A stretch of 18,982 nt of DNA from positions 1 through 18,982 of the forward strand of contig JAEYYY010000539.1 in the NCBI GenBank assembly GCA_023430775.1, written 5' to 3'. This document shows positions 8,790 through 16,846 of this stretch, one piece after another. This stretch comes from Pseudomonadota bacterium. Lineage in GTDB: Bacteria > Myxococcota_A > Polyangia > Haliangiales > Haliangiaceae. Position numbers and translations under genes: made by a program. Position 1 is the stretch's first letter, and each line of letters opens with the position of its first letter. The notes beneath the pieces are model-generated. The model was given only the letters and a program-made list of their open reading frames with translations. It made no database searches and had not been told where the DNA came from.

Positions 8790-10013
8790 TTAGGGTGGAT
8801 CCGGCCACGCCGACAGGTCCGGCGAGATCGTCGCCGCGATCGTGAGCTTCATCGGCGAGCCGATCGCGATGAAGCCGCAGCCACCACCGCCACCGCCACC
8901 ACCGTTGTCCGCAGCCTCGGTCGACGGCGATCCGGCGAGCACACCGCCCGCGCCGCCATCACCGCCGTCGCCGCCCTCGCTGTTCGGCGCACCGGCACCG
9001 CCCTTGGCACGCGTCGCCGAGGCCCGAGCGCGCTCGCCATCCTGACCTTCACTGCCGGCGACATCGTCGGCACCGCCCGAACCGCCGCCCCCGTTCGCGG
9101 CGAGCGTACCGGTGACGGTCACCATCGGCGCCTCGATCACGATCATCCCACCGCTGCCGCCGCCGCCACCGCCACCACTGATCGCGTGCGCGTGGAGTGC
9201 GCCGCCACCACCGGCGTGCACGGTGCCCGTGATGTTGATCGCCGACCCGGCGACCAGATAGATGGCGCCGCCGCCATCCCCCGGCGCTCCGAGCGTGGCC
9301 GCGTCGCCGCCACCTTTGCCGCCGGGGCAACCGCCGAGCGGTCCGCTGGGCAACGCGATCGCCACGCCACCCGGGGCGCCGTCGATCGGATTCTGGTTGG
9401 CGTCGCCCTTGCCGCCGCCGCCGCCGCCGCCGCGCAGCGCACCGCCACCGCCGCCACTCGAGCCCTCGATGCTGGAGGTGCCTGGCTTGCCCGCGGCATC
9501 GCCGCACTCGCTGGGGCCTCGCGCGCCGGCGCCGCCGTCCGAGGCGTCGAGCGTGCCGTTGATGTTGATCATGCCCGAGGCGACGATCCCGAACGGCACG
9601 TCGCCCGTGACCCGCAGATTTCCCGTGACCAGCGTGAAGTCGGTGACGACGAGGAGCTCGATCGGGCCGGCGAGCCCCTCGATCTCGACGTGCGTCGTCG
9701 GGATCACCGTGCCGGCCTTCTTCAGCTCGTGCGTGTTGGTGTTGTAGGTGTGATTGCCGTCGAGGTTCAGCGCACCACTCGCCGCGACCGCGCAGGTGTC
9801 GAGCTGGCTCGCGAACGTCGTGCAGACGTCGGGCCCGTCGGACGGCGCTCCATCGTCGGGCGATGGGCCGTCCGCGGGCGCGCTGCCGGGCGGCAAGCAG
9901 AAGCCACCGGTGCACACGAGGTCGCTCGGGCAGATGTCACCCGTCGCACAGGGCGCCCCCGCGGGAGGTGATGGCGAGTAGCAGCCTGCAAGGAACACCA
10001 GCAGCCAGCGCAC
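8790..10013 (-). CDS. Glycine-rich repeat lipoprotein
   Basis: A 407-aa lipoprotein with signal sequence MRWLLVFLAGC (lipobox LAGC, acylated Cys 11). A small Cys-rich segment (C22, C28, C34, C39) is of a kind common in lipoproteins of Myxococcota, and a Pro/Asp/Gly linker follows. From about residue 75 the chain becomes beta-rich, with repeated units of the form GG-x-I-x-I-x-A then x-I-x-x-GT-(L/V)-x-A-x-GGGG: at 147-158, 249-272, 288-311 and a worn copy at 379-396. Between them are long glycine runs. This suggests a parallel beta or polyglycine II-like surface structure; no enzyme motif is visible. The GTG start at 10013 is set by the signal peptide. The stop lies 4 bp from the stop of the convergent EEP gene. 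Function unknown, probably structural or adhesive at the cell surface. Confidence 0.85.
   Translation of the reverse strand: MRWLLVFLAGCYSPSPPAGAPCATGDICPSDLVCTGGFCLPPGSAPADGPSPDDGAPSDGPDVCTTFASQLDTCAVAASGALNLDGNHTYNTNTHELKKAGTVIPTTHVEIEGLAGPIELLVVTDFTLVTGNLRVTGDVPFGIVASGMININGTLDASDGGAGARGPSECGDAAGKPGTSSIEGSSGGGGGALRGGGGGGGKGDANQNPIDGAPGGVAIALPSGPLGGCPGGKGGGDAATLGAPGDGGGAIYLVAGSAINITGTVHAGGGGALHAHAISGGGGGGGSGGMIVIEAPMVTVTGTLAANGGGGSGGADDVAGSEGQDGERARASATRAKGGAGAPNSEGGDGGDGGAGGVLAGSPSTEAADNGGGGGGGGCGFIAIGSPMKLTIAATISPDLSAWPDPP
9411..9431. repeat. GCC trinucleotide tract (seven units)
   Basis: Seven GCC units in a row encode a polyglycine run on the minus strand within the glycine-rich lipoprotein. 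Copy-number changes by slippage would alter glycine number without shifting the frame, so it is length variation rather than an on/off switch. Confidence 0.8.
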
Positions 10014-10018
10014 GCTTC

Positions 10019-10024
10019 AGGGTA
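10019..10024 (-). promoter_or_regulatory. -10-like box TACCCT before the glycine-rich lipoprotein
   Basis: On the minus strand TACCCT ends 5 nt before the GTG at 10013. No Shine-Dalgarno is seen. It is part of the recurring TANNNT pattern; alone it is weak. Confidence 0.3.
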
Positions 10025-10060
10025 CCGCGAATCGTGTGAGGACCCGTAGCCATTGTTCGG

Positions 10061-10088
10061 TTGACTCCACGACCGATTCCCGTACGTT
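10061..10088 (+). promoter_or_regulatory. Promoter of the M28 peptidase gene
   Basis: TTGACT (10061-10066, five of six to the -35 consensus), 16 bp, then TACGTT (10083-10088, three of six to the -10). The ATG is 9 nt downstream and is preceded by a C-run rather than a Shine-Dalgarno, so the 5' leader would be a few nucleotides at most. It sits in the 84-bp divergent gap with the glycine-rich lipoprotein gene. Confidence 0.45.
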
Positions 10089-10097
10089 CCGCCCCCC

Positions 10098-11021
10098 ATG
10101 CGTACCTGCCTCGTCCTCTCGCTCGCCGCTTGCGGTGGTGGTGACACCACGCCGTCGACCCCTGCCGCCGATCCGGTCGCGCTCGCCGGCGCGGTCTCGC
10201 AGAGCGAGCTCGCCACCTCGATCCAGGGTCTCGAAGCGCTCGAGACGCGCTTCACCATGGGTCAGGGCGACGACCGCGCGAAGGACTATCTGGTCGCGCG
10301 CTTCTCCGCGATGGGTCTCACCGCCGAGCTCGATCCGTTCCCGGTCGCCGGCGAGACGGCGAACAACATCATCGTCAAGCACCCCGGCGTCGAGTCACCG
10401 GAGATCGTGTACCTGTTCTCCGCCCACTACGATTCGATCTCCAACACGCCGATGACCAGCGCGCCCGGCGCCGACGACAACGCCAGCGGTGTCGCCGCGG
10501 TGCTCGAGGCCGCGCGCGTGCTCACCCCGCACGCGTTCAAGCACAGCATCTGGTTCGTGCTCACCGCCGCCGAGGAGCAAGGCTCGATGGGCAGCAAGCA
10601 CATGACCACGTGGATGCCGTCGTCGGGCTTCGAGTTCCACGGCGTGATCGCACCCGACATGATCGGCTACTGGCCCAAGGGCGATGCCGACGAGATGGAC
10701 ATCCTCGGCGACACCGCCTCGCAGTTCCTCGTCGATCACATGGCCGACGTCGCGACGCGCCTCGGCGTTCCGCACAAGACGTACATCCAGCACGACTACT
10801 GCTACGGCGACGATCACACGAGCTTCCAGGAGGCCGGCATTCCGTCGATCGCGCCGATGGATTGCGTCGAGGCACACAACGTCGCCGGCTCCGACGAGGA
10901 CACCCCGCACTATCACGCGATCACGGATCGCTTCGACACGCTGCACATGCCGAAGACCACCAAGGTCGCCGGCGTGATCGTCGCGACGCTCGCGGAGCTC
11001 GCGGAACCCGTCGCTCGCTAG
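10098..11021 (+). CDS. M28-family zinc metallopeptidase lipoprotein
   Basis: A 307-aa aminopeptidase-like enzyme. The signal peptide MRTCLVLSLAAC has a good lipobox (LAAC, Cys 12), then a short Gly/Thr/Pro linker, so it is anchored in the envelope. The M28 zinc-site pattern is complete: H110 (SAHYDS), D126 (GADDNASG, bridging), E159/E160 (AAEEQG, catalytic base and ligand), D187 (APDMIGYW) and H273 (HYHAITD). DDHTSF (238-243) is the usual family block near the active site. It likely trims peptides from their N-terminus for nutrition. The length equals a bare catalytic domain with no PA or C-terminal appendage. The stop is interleaved with that of the convergent ABC transporter. The ATG at 10098 is fixed by the signal peptide. 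Confidence 0.93.
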   Translation: MRTCLVLSLAACGGGDTTPSTPAADPVALAGAVSQSELATSIQGLEALETRFTMGQGDDRAKDYLVARFSAMGLTAELDPFPVAGETANNIIVKHPGVESPEIVYLFSAHYDSISNTPMTSAPGADDNASGVAAVLEAARVLTPHAFKHSIWFVLTAAEEQGSMGSKHMTTWMPSSGFEFHGVIAPDMIGYWPKGDADEMDILGDTASQFLVDHMADVATRLGVPHKTYIQHDYCYGDDHTSFQEAGIPSIAPMDCVEAHNVAGSDEDTPHYHAITDRFDTLHMPKTTKVAGVIVATLAELAEPVAR

Positions 11022-13336
11022 CGATGCTTGCGCATCAGCGCGACCCACGCGATCAGCGTGAACACCACGGTCTGCGCGAGGATCAGGCCCCAGGCGGTCA
11101 GGAGCACGCCGGTCTCGTGCGCGTATTGCGGCTCGGGTGGGATCGGCATCAGCAGCGGGGTCGCCAGCTCGTTGGTGTTGATCGTCGCCGACATCGCATC
11201 GACGGCCGCGCGCGCCGGCACCGCGTACGACATCAGCTTCGGGATGCCGCTGAGCCCGAACATGATCCCCGACAGCACCACCTGAGGCACCAGCACGATC
11301 GGGATCAGCGACGTCGCCTTGTCGGGTGTCGATGCGACCGCGGAGATGCCGAGGCCGAGCGCGATGCCGGCGAGCCCGGCGAGCGAGATCGTGGCGAACA
11401 CCTCGAGCATCGCGGGCATCGCGATGCCGTCGGAAGGGAACTTGCAGCGCAGCCGGATGACGACCAGCAGCAGCGCGCTCTGCACCAGCACCAGCCCGAA
11501 CAGCACGATCAGCTTCGACAGCAAGTACGGCCCGGCGCGCAGGCCGGCGAGTCGCTCGCGACGGAGCACCGCTGCTTCCTTGCAGATCTCGCGCGCCGCG
11601 TTGATCACGCCGAACCACACGCCGGTGGCCGCGAGCATGAACACCAGCTTCTTGGCGTCGATCCGCGAGCCAACGAGCGCATCGGGCTTGCTGACCAGGG
11701 ACAGCAGCACGCCGATCACCGGCGCCTGGAGCAGCAGCAGACCGAGGTTCTTGCGGTCCGCGAGGATCAGCTCGACGTAGCGCCGGCACAGGATCGCGAG
11801 CTGCCGCAGGCTCGATTGCTTCATCGAGCGCGCGCGCTTCACCACCTCGGCACGCTGCTCGATCGACGGCCCGGCCGGTGCGCGCGCCGGTCGCTCGACC
11901 GCGTACTTCTGGTGCTGGAGCGACTGGCGGTAGCGCTCGGCCCAGTGATCGGCGGCGGTGTCTCCCTCGGTGGTGGTGTAGATGTCCGCGAAGTCGGCAA
12001 CGCCGAAGTACTCGAGCGCCTGCGACGGCGGGCCGAAGTACGACAGCTTGCCGCCCGCGAGGAACGCGATGTGATCGCAGATCTTGATGTTGGTGGTCGC
12101 GTGCGTGATCACGATGACCGTGCGGCCGCCGTCGGCGAGCGCGCGCAGCGTGTGCATCAGCTTGCGCTCGAGCCCGGGGTCGAGGCCGCTGGTCGGCTCG
12201 TCGAGAAACAGCAGCACCGGATCGGCTAGCAACTCGCACGCGATCGAGACCCGCTTGCGCTGGCCGCCCGACAGCTGATCGATGCGCTTGTCGGCGTGCA
12301 CCGTCATCTCGACGGTCTCGAGCACCGAGTCGATGCGCTTCTCGATCTCCTCCTCGGTGGTATCCGACGGCAAGCGCAACCGCGCCGCGTGATGCAGCGC
12401 GCGGCGGACCGGCAGCGTGCGGTGCAGCGTGTCGTCCTGTGGAACGAACCCGATGATCGAGCGATACGCGTCGTAGCCGGCGTACAGATCGTCGCCGTTG
12501 ATCGAGATCTTGCCGCTGTTCGCGCGATTGAACCCGCACAGCGCGGTCATCAGCGTCGACTTGCCCGCCCCGCTGCCGCCGACGATCGCGACCAGCTCGC
12601 ACGGCTCGATCGACAGGCTGGTCGGAGCGAGCAGCTGGCGATCGCCGACGTGCCTCTCGACCGCGGCCGCATCGAGCCGGATCGCGCCGCGCTGATCGAA
12701 CGAGTCGAGGCTGTCGCCGTCGTAGGTCAGCCGGAACGTGCCGATCTGGACGACATCGCCGGGGCTCAGCGGCCGCGCACCCTCGATCCTCACGCCGTTG
12801 ACGAACGTGCCGTTCGCCGAGTCCTTGTCGATCAGCACGTGCTTGCCGTCCTGCCAGCGCAGGTCGGCGTGACGGCGCGAGACCAGCGGCTGCTCGAGGA
12901 CGATGTCGGTGCCCTTGCGACCGATCGTCAGCAGCGATGCGCCGGGCGGTGTCGCGAAGTGCTGGACCGGGCCGATCTTCGGCGCCAGCGGGTTCTTGTA
13001 GACCAGGGTGATGACCTCGGAGGTCACCGGATCGGCGAGGCGCACGGTGTCCCCGTCGTGCAGCATGCTCTCGCGCGTGACGACGCCGCCGATCTGGACC
13101 GTGGCCTCGCCCTCGACGATCAGCCGGTGTGCCCCGCCGACGCTCTCGAGCCGCGCGTGGTGGTCGGCGATCCAGGATGCCTTCAGCACGACCTCGCGAT
13201 CGGCAGCGCGACCGATGTGGATCGTCGGCTCGCGCAGGAGCACCCGGCGCACCGCGTCGCCCTCGCGGATCTCGAGGATCGAGAGGTGCGCGAGAACGTC
13301 GAGCGTGGTGTTCGGGTTTGCCACCGAGCGCAGCAT
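11018..13336 (-). CDS. FHA-FHA-ABC transporter (ATPase fused to ABC2-type permease)
   Basis: A 772-aa half-transporter with regulatory domains in front. FHA domain 1 (about 18-105) keeps the IGR segment (R43) and HHARL but lacks the usual S-x-x-H and NGT motifs, so it may not bind phosphothreonine. FHA domain 2 (about 133-207) is canonical: GR (139-140), SRRH (153-156), NGTFVNG (175-181). The ATPase (about 225-450) has Walker A GGSGAGKST (253-261), Q300, signature LSGGQ (355-359), Walker B LLFLDEP (375-381) and H412. The permease (about 530-768) has about six helices (533-548, 563-583, 605-627, 646-668, 676-696, 745-767), giving the ABCG/White order of ATPase before permease. It probably works as a dimer; substrate unknown. 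FHA domain 2 suggests control by Ser/Thr kinases. The ATG at 13336 avoids overlap with the divergent gene; an in-frame start at 13381 would run into that gene. Confidence 0.93.
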   Translation of the reverse strand: MLRSVANPNTTLDVLAHLSILEIREGDAVRRVLLREPTIHIGRAADREVVLKASWIADHHARLESVGGAHRLIVEGEATVQIGGVVTRESMLHDGDTVRLADPVTSEVITLVYKNPLAPKIGPVQHFATPPGASLLTIGRKGTDIVLEQPLVSRRHADLRWQDGKHVLIDKDSANGTFVNGVRIEGARPLSPGDVVQIGTFRLTYDGDSLDSFDQRGAIRLDAAAVERHVGDRQLLAPTSLSIEPCELVAIVGGSGAGKSTLMTALCGFNRANSGKISINGDDLYAGYDAYRSIIGFVPQDDTLHRTLPVRRALHHAARLRLPSDTTEEEIEKRIDSVLETVEMTVHADKRIDQLSGGQRKRVSIACELLADPVLLFLDEPTSGLDPGLERKLMHTLRALADGGRTVIVITHATTNIKICDHIAFLAGGKLSYFGPPSQALEYFGVADFADIYTTTEGDTAADHWAERYRQSLQHQKYAVERPARAPAGPSIEQRAEVVKRARSMKQSSLRQLAILCRRYVELILADRKNLGLLLLQAPVIGVLLSLVSKPDALVGSRIDAKKLVFMLAATGVWFGVINAAREICKEAAVLRRERLAGLRAGPYLLSKLIVLFGLVLVQSALLLVVIRLRCKFPSDGIAMPAMLEVFATISLAGLAGIALGLGISAVASTPDKATSLIPIVLVPQVVLSGIMFGLSGIPKLMSYAVPARAAVDAMSATINTNELATPLLMPIPPEPQYAHETGVLLTAWGLILAQTVVFTLIAWVALMRKHR

Positions 13337-13353
13337 ATCGATCCGAGTCGGGA

Positions 13354-13359
13354 TACGCT
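13354..13359 (+). promoter_or_regulatory. -10-like box TACGCT before the 177-aa gene
   Basis: TACGCT ends 6 nt before the GTG at 13366. The divergent gap with the ABC transporter start is only 29 bp, so any promoter of this gene must overlap that of the transporter or lie inside its coding sequence. No Shine-Dalgarno is visible. Confidence 0.3.
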
Positions 13360-13365
13360 CGCGCG

Positions 13366-13899
13366 GTGAAGCAGATCCCACCCGAGCTGCTCCGGCTGAT
13401 CGCCGAGACGCACGGCTATGCCGACCTCGCGTGGACCCGCTCGGTCCCGATCCCCGGCGACGACGACTTCCCCGTGCTCCAGCTCCCCGCGACCAAGCTC
13501 GAGTACACGACCGAGCGCGGCTATCCGATCAAGCTCGAACCGCGCAGCTGGCGGGGCGCCGAAGGGCGCGACAATGATCGGTTCTTGCTGTTCGTGCAGA
13601 TCGAGTCGTTCGAGATCGCGAACCACGACGAGGCCGGCTGGGCGATCCCGAGCAAGTACAAGCCCGAGACCGACGAGGAGCGGATCGCTCACGAGCTCGG
13701 CTTCGACGAGGGCTGGGACGATGCCGCGATGGAGTGCATCTTCATCTGCGATCAGCGGTTCAGCGTGTTCTGGCGCGCCGCTCTCCAGCGCGGCCGCTTC
13801 GGGCTCACCGTCGCCGATACCCAGTCTCTCTATCCGGTCACGCTCGGCAAGCGCGAGCGTGGTCCGTTGAAAGAGATCCTCTCGAAGTGGAGCAACTGA
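13366..13899 (+). CDS. Unrecognised 177-aa cytoplasmic protein
   Basis: I do not recognise this family. The protein has no signal peptide, membrane helix or repeat. It is acidic in its middle (PETDEERIAHELGFDEGWDD, 100-119) and rich in aromatic residues; C124 and C128 lie close together in MECIFICDQ. The regular hydrophobic alternation (FLLFVQIESFEI, 73-84; CIFICDQRFSVFW, 124-136) suggests a mixed alpha/beta fold. The GTG at 13366 is chosen because it is the first start after the divergent ABC gene; the frame is open further upstream but there it is antisense to that gene. Codon bias is like the neighbours. It abuts the next gene without a gap, so the two are probably translated together and may share a task. 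Confidence 0.8.
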   Translation: MKQIPPELLRLIAETHGYADLAWTRSVPIPGDDDFPVLQLPATKLEYTTERGYPIKLEPRSWRGAEGRDNDRFLLFVQIESFEIANHDEAGWAIPSKYKPETDEERIAHELGFDEGWDDAAMECIFICDQRFSVFWRAALQRGRFGLTVADTQSLYPVTLGKRERGPLKEILSKWSN

Positions 13900-14874
13900 A
13901 TGGACTGGAATGGTGCGAGGTGGAAGCCGGGCGACAAGGACGGCCACTACGAGAGCTGGTTTCTGCGCGCGAACGACGCCGCCGATCGCGCGTTCTGGAT
14001 CCGCTACACGATCTTCGCGCCGCAGGGCCGCCCCGAGGCCGCGATCGGCGAGCTGTGGGCGATCTGGTTCGATCGCGGCAAGCCGATCGTCGCCGGCAAG
14101 ACGGAGCTGCCGATCGCGCAGTGCTCGTTCGCGTCCGATCGGCTCGCGGTCAAGATCGGCGACGCGGCACTCGATGCCACCACGCTGCGCGGCTCGACGT
14201 CCGCGCACGGCCACACCATCGAGTGGGACCTCCAGTACAACGACGGCGGTCCGCCGCTGCTGTTCTATCCCGAGCGGCTGTACTCGATGCGCTTGCCGCG
14301 TGCGAAGGCGCTGGTCGCGCGCCCGCTCGCGAAGTTCAAGGGCACGATCACCGTCGACGGTAAGCCGATCGCGATCGGTGACTGGGTCGGCAGCCAGAAC
14401 CACAACTGGGGCTCGCGCCACACCGATCGCTACGCCTGGGGTCAGGTCGCCGGCTTCGACGAGGCTCCCGACGCGTTCCTCGAGTGCTCGACCGCGCGGC
14501 TCAAGCTCGGCCCGGTGATGACACCGCCGCTCAGCCCGGTCGTGCTCCGCCTCGGCGACACCACGCTGGCGTGGAACGGGCTGACCCGGATCGCGCGCGC
14601 GCTCGGTGCCTACGCTCCCTACCAGTGGCACCTCGAGACCACGAGCAAGGAAGGCACCATCGACATCCGGATCGAGGGCGAGCCCGAGGACTTCGTCGCC
14701 CTGCGCTACGCCAACCCACCCGGTGGCGCCAAGGTCTGCCTCAACTCCAAGATCGCGCGCTGCGAGATCACGCTGAAGCGCCCCGGTCGCGCGGCGTTGA
14801 CACTGCACAGCAAGCGCGCCGCGTTCGAGATCCTCGACGATACCGCCCCGCCCGGCGTGACCACCGTGGTCTGA
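13900..14874 (+). CDS. CrtC/AttH/tocopherol-cyclase-like lipocalin-fold protein
   Basis: A 324-aa protein of mostly beta character with no signal peptide. Its best landmark is a block at 164-182 (GSQNHNWG, then RYAWGQ). An HNWG motif followed by an R-(Y/W)-x-W element is what I associate with the paired-lipocalin families that include hydroxyneurosporene hydratase CrtC, AttH and tocopherol cyclase. Those act on large hydrophobic ligands such as carotenoids and quinone precursors. That family link is from motif memory and is moderate at best; no active-site assignment is attempted. The ATG follows the upstream stop directly (TGA then ATG), with GGAG 7 nt before it, so it is coupled to the 177-aa protein. 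No other carotenoid or lipid genes are present in the window to support a pathway. Confidence 0.65.
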   Translation: MDWNGARWKPGDKDGHYESWFLRANDAADRAFWIRYTIFAPQGRPEAAIGELWAIWFDRGKPIVAGKTELPIAQCSFASDRLAVKIGDAALDATTLRGSTSAHGHTIEWDLQYNDGGPPLLFYPERLYSMRLPRAKALVARPLAKFKGTITVDGKPIAIGDWVGSQNHNWGSRHTDRYAWGQVAGFDEAPDAFLECSTARLKLGPVMTPPLSPVVLRLGDTTLAWNGLTRIARALGAYAPYQWHLETTSKEGTIDIRIEGEPEDFVALRYANPPGGAKVCLNSKIARCEITLKRPGRAALTLHSKRAAFEILDDTAPPGVTTVV

Positions 14875-14966
14875 CTGTCCCGCGACGCTAGGCCGGCACC
14901 GCACCGGCTGACAGGCTGTGACCCGGCATCTCGGGCGCACCGCGGAGCTGCCTGCGATCACGAGGT

Positions 14967-16784
14967 GTGCGGCACGTCTGGCTCCTGATCCTCCTGCTCT
15001 CCTCGACCGCGCGCGCCGATGACGACGAGCCGACCGGCACCTGCAGCTGCGAGCTCCCGGGGCCACCGAAGGTGTTGACGCTGCGGGGCACCGTCTACTT
15101 GAAGTCGTCGGGCACGGCGGGAGCCGGCACCACCGTGACCATCGCGCTCCACGGCAGCACGAGCGACAAGGTGGTCACGGCGATCACGGACGAGCTCGGC
15201 CAGTGGAGTGTCGAGATCACGCCCGGCAACTACGACATCACGCTGTACTACCTCGACGCGACCGTCGAGCAGGCGAAGAACCGGCTGATCCTCGACGACG
15301 TCGCGCTCGATCCGATCGTGCTCGACGATACGCGCGGGGGCACCAGTTGCTGGGGGTTCGGTCACTGGCCGAGCGCGGAGCAGGGCTCGCTGCCGCGGTT
15401 CGGCGGCGAGATCTCGCGGCAGCGGCTCGTGCCGTCGCGCGATCGCACGCATCGCGCGTGGATCGCACCGATCGCGTTCGCCGATCCGGCTCGCTCGGTG
15501 ACCACGATCGAGGGCGGCCGGCGGTTCACCGGCGCGCCCGGCGTACCGCTCGCTTTCATCGAGGATGTCACCACCTACACGCTGGACACGCCGATCGAGC
15601 ACGCCCAGGGCGGCGGCGGGGCGACGGCGATCGCCTTGCGCGCGGGCCATAACCAGCGCTCGGGTGACGCGCGGCTGATCCTCGGGCTCGACGACGGCGC
15701 CGGTGCCTCCGCTGCCGCCGAGACGCTGGTCGCCGGTCCTTTGGCCAAGGATCGAGCGTGGGTGGCGGCCGGTCTGGTCGCGCGCCGACAAGGGAGTCAG
15801 CTAACGAACGACGGCATGCTGCGACTCGATGTTCGTGGCGGCGACTCGCACGAGGTCATGCTCGCCGGGCTCGCGCACGCCGCGGGTGAGGAGCGCGCCG
15901 GGTTCACGAACGCGCGGTGGAAGGCGAAGCTGTTCGACTACAAGCTCGAGCTCGGCGCGCTCGCGACGACGGAGCTGCTCGACAAGCCGTCGCCGATCGC
16001 GCCGCGCCAGCTCGAGACACCGCTCGCACCGATCGATCGTCTCGATCGCGCCGGTGGCATCGGCTTCATGAAGCTGCTGTTTCGGGCCAGGGGAACGCAT
16101 CAGCTGCATGCGAGCGCCGGGGCCGGCATCGGCGAGCGCGATGGCATCCGCCACACCGACGAGTCGTACGCGATCGGTGACGACTGGTGGATCGCACCAT
16201 CGATCGCGATCACCGCCGGCGTGCGGGTCGAGCGTCGCGGCTTCGGCGGCGATCACACGCAGGTGGTCGCGCCGCGCGCGCAGCTCGCCTACGACCCGAC
16301 CAGGGAAGGTCGCAGCGAGATCTACGTCGCGTATCAGCGCGTGCCGCTGGTCGACGATGGCATGCCCGGCGACTGGAGATCGGCCGAGCTGACCTCCGTC
16401 GACGAGCTGTCGACCGGTGTCGCGTACATGCGGTCGACCGGGAACACCATGATCGGCATCGCGGCCCGGGCGCGCGAGGAGCGCTGGGGAGGCGAGGCCT
16501 GGCTGCGCCGCGATACCCGGAGATCGGTGATCCACGTGCAAGCCAGCTCGCTCGACCGTGTCGCCACGCTGCTCGCCCAGCGCAAGCTGCGCGATCGCGG
16601 CACCCACAAGATCACCGCCGGAGTCGCCGCGCGCGTCGGCGAGGATCGCTCCGAGGGAGGTCTCGCACTCGGCTGGCGGCGCTCGCCGCGCAACGACGAC
16701 GAGCTGAAGACCGAGCTCTCGATCGAGAGTTACGCGGGCACCGACGGCCCCGGAGGAAGGATGCTCCTAGGGATCCTCTGGTGA
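14967..16784 (+). CDS. Oar-like outer-membrane protein (TonB-receptor-related) with reduced plug
   Basis: A 605-aa predicted outer-membrane protein. The signal peptide MRHVWLLILLLSSTARA is cut before DDDE. Cys 26 and 28 follow, then a carboxypeptidase-regulatory-like beta domain (about 36-120; GTVYLK, TDELGQWSVEITPGNYDITL). Residues about 148-240 resemble the C-terminal part of a plug as in Oar/TonB-dependent receptors (FIEDVTTYTLDTPIEHAQGG corresponds to the usual FIEEV...YGRATGG). No TonB box is visible. The remaining 365 residues show alternating hydrophobic strands and end in ILW, an aromatic C-terminus typical of barrels. It is much shorter than the roughly 1000 residues of Oar proteins, so the barrel may be smaller than 22 strands. 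The GTG at 14967 is set by the signal peptide; no good Shine-Dalgarno precedes it. It might be an uptake receptor or a structural porin. Confidence 0.72.
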   Translation: MRHVWLLILLLSSTARADDDEPTGTCSCELPGPPKVLTLRGTVYLKSSGTAGAGTTVTIALHGSTSDKVVTAITDELGQWSVEITPGNYDITLYYLDATVEQAKNRLILDDVALDPIVLDDTRGGTSCWGFGHWPSAEQGSLPRFGGEISRQRLVPSRDRTHRAWIAPIAFADPARSVTTIEGGRRFTGAPGVPLAFIEDVTTYTLDTPIEHAQGGGGATAIALRAGHNQRSGDARLILGLDDGAGASAAAETLVAGPLAKDRAWVAAGLVARRQGSQLTNDGMLRLDVRGGDSHEVMLAGLAHAAGEERAGFTNARWKAKLFDYKLELGALATTELLDKPSPIAPRQLETPLAPIDRLDRAGGIGFMKLLFRARGTHQLHASAGAGIGERDGIRHTDESYAIGDDWWIAPSIAITAGVRVERRGFGGDHTQVVAPRAQLAYDPTREGRSEIYVAYQRVPLVDDGMPGDWRSAELTSVDELSTGVAYMRSTGNTMIGIAARAREERWGGEAWLRRDTRRSVIHVQASSLDRVATLLAQRKLRDRGTHKITAGVAARVGEDRSEGGLALGWRRSPRNDDELKTELSIESYAGTDGPGGRMLLGILW

Positions 16785-16833
16785 GCTGATCGCCGACGCG
16801 GCCGGTTCACGCCTTGCAGCAATCCATCCGCAC

Positions 16834-16840
16834 AAGGAGG
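16834..16840 (+). promoter_or_regulatory. Strong Shine-Dalgarno AAGGAGG
   Basis: AAGGAGG lies 6 nt before the ATG at 16847. It fixes the start against the upstream in-frame start at 16814. It is the strongest ribosome-binding site in the window and suggests high expression of the ferritin-like protein. Confidence 0.85.
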
Positions 16841-16846
16841 ATTCAG

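Noticed and set aside
9411..9431. Phase-variable on/off switch through the GCC tract
   Set aside because: The unit is a trinucleotide, so slippage would keep the frame; it changes glycine number only.
14892..14908. Terminator after the lipocalin-like gene (GCCGG/CCGGC hairpin)
   Set aside because: The stem is only 5 bp and there is no T-run after it; too weak in DNA of this GC content.
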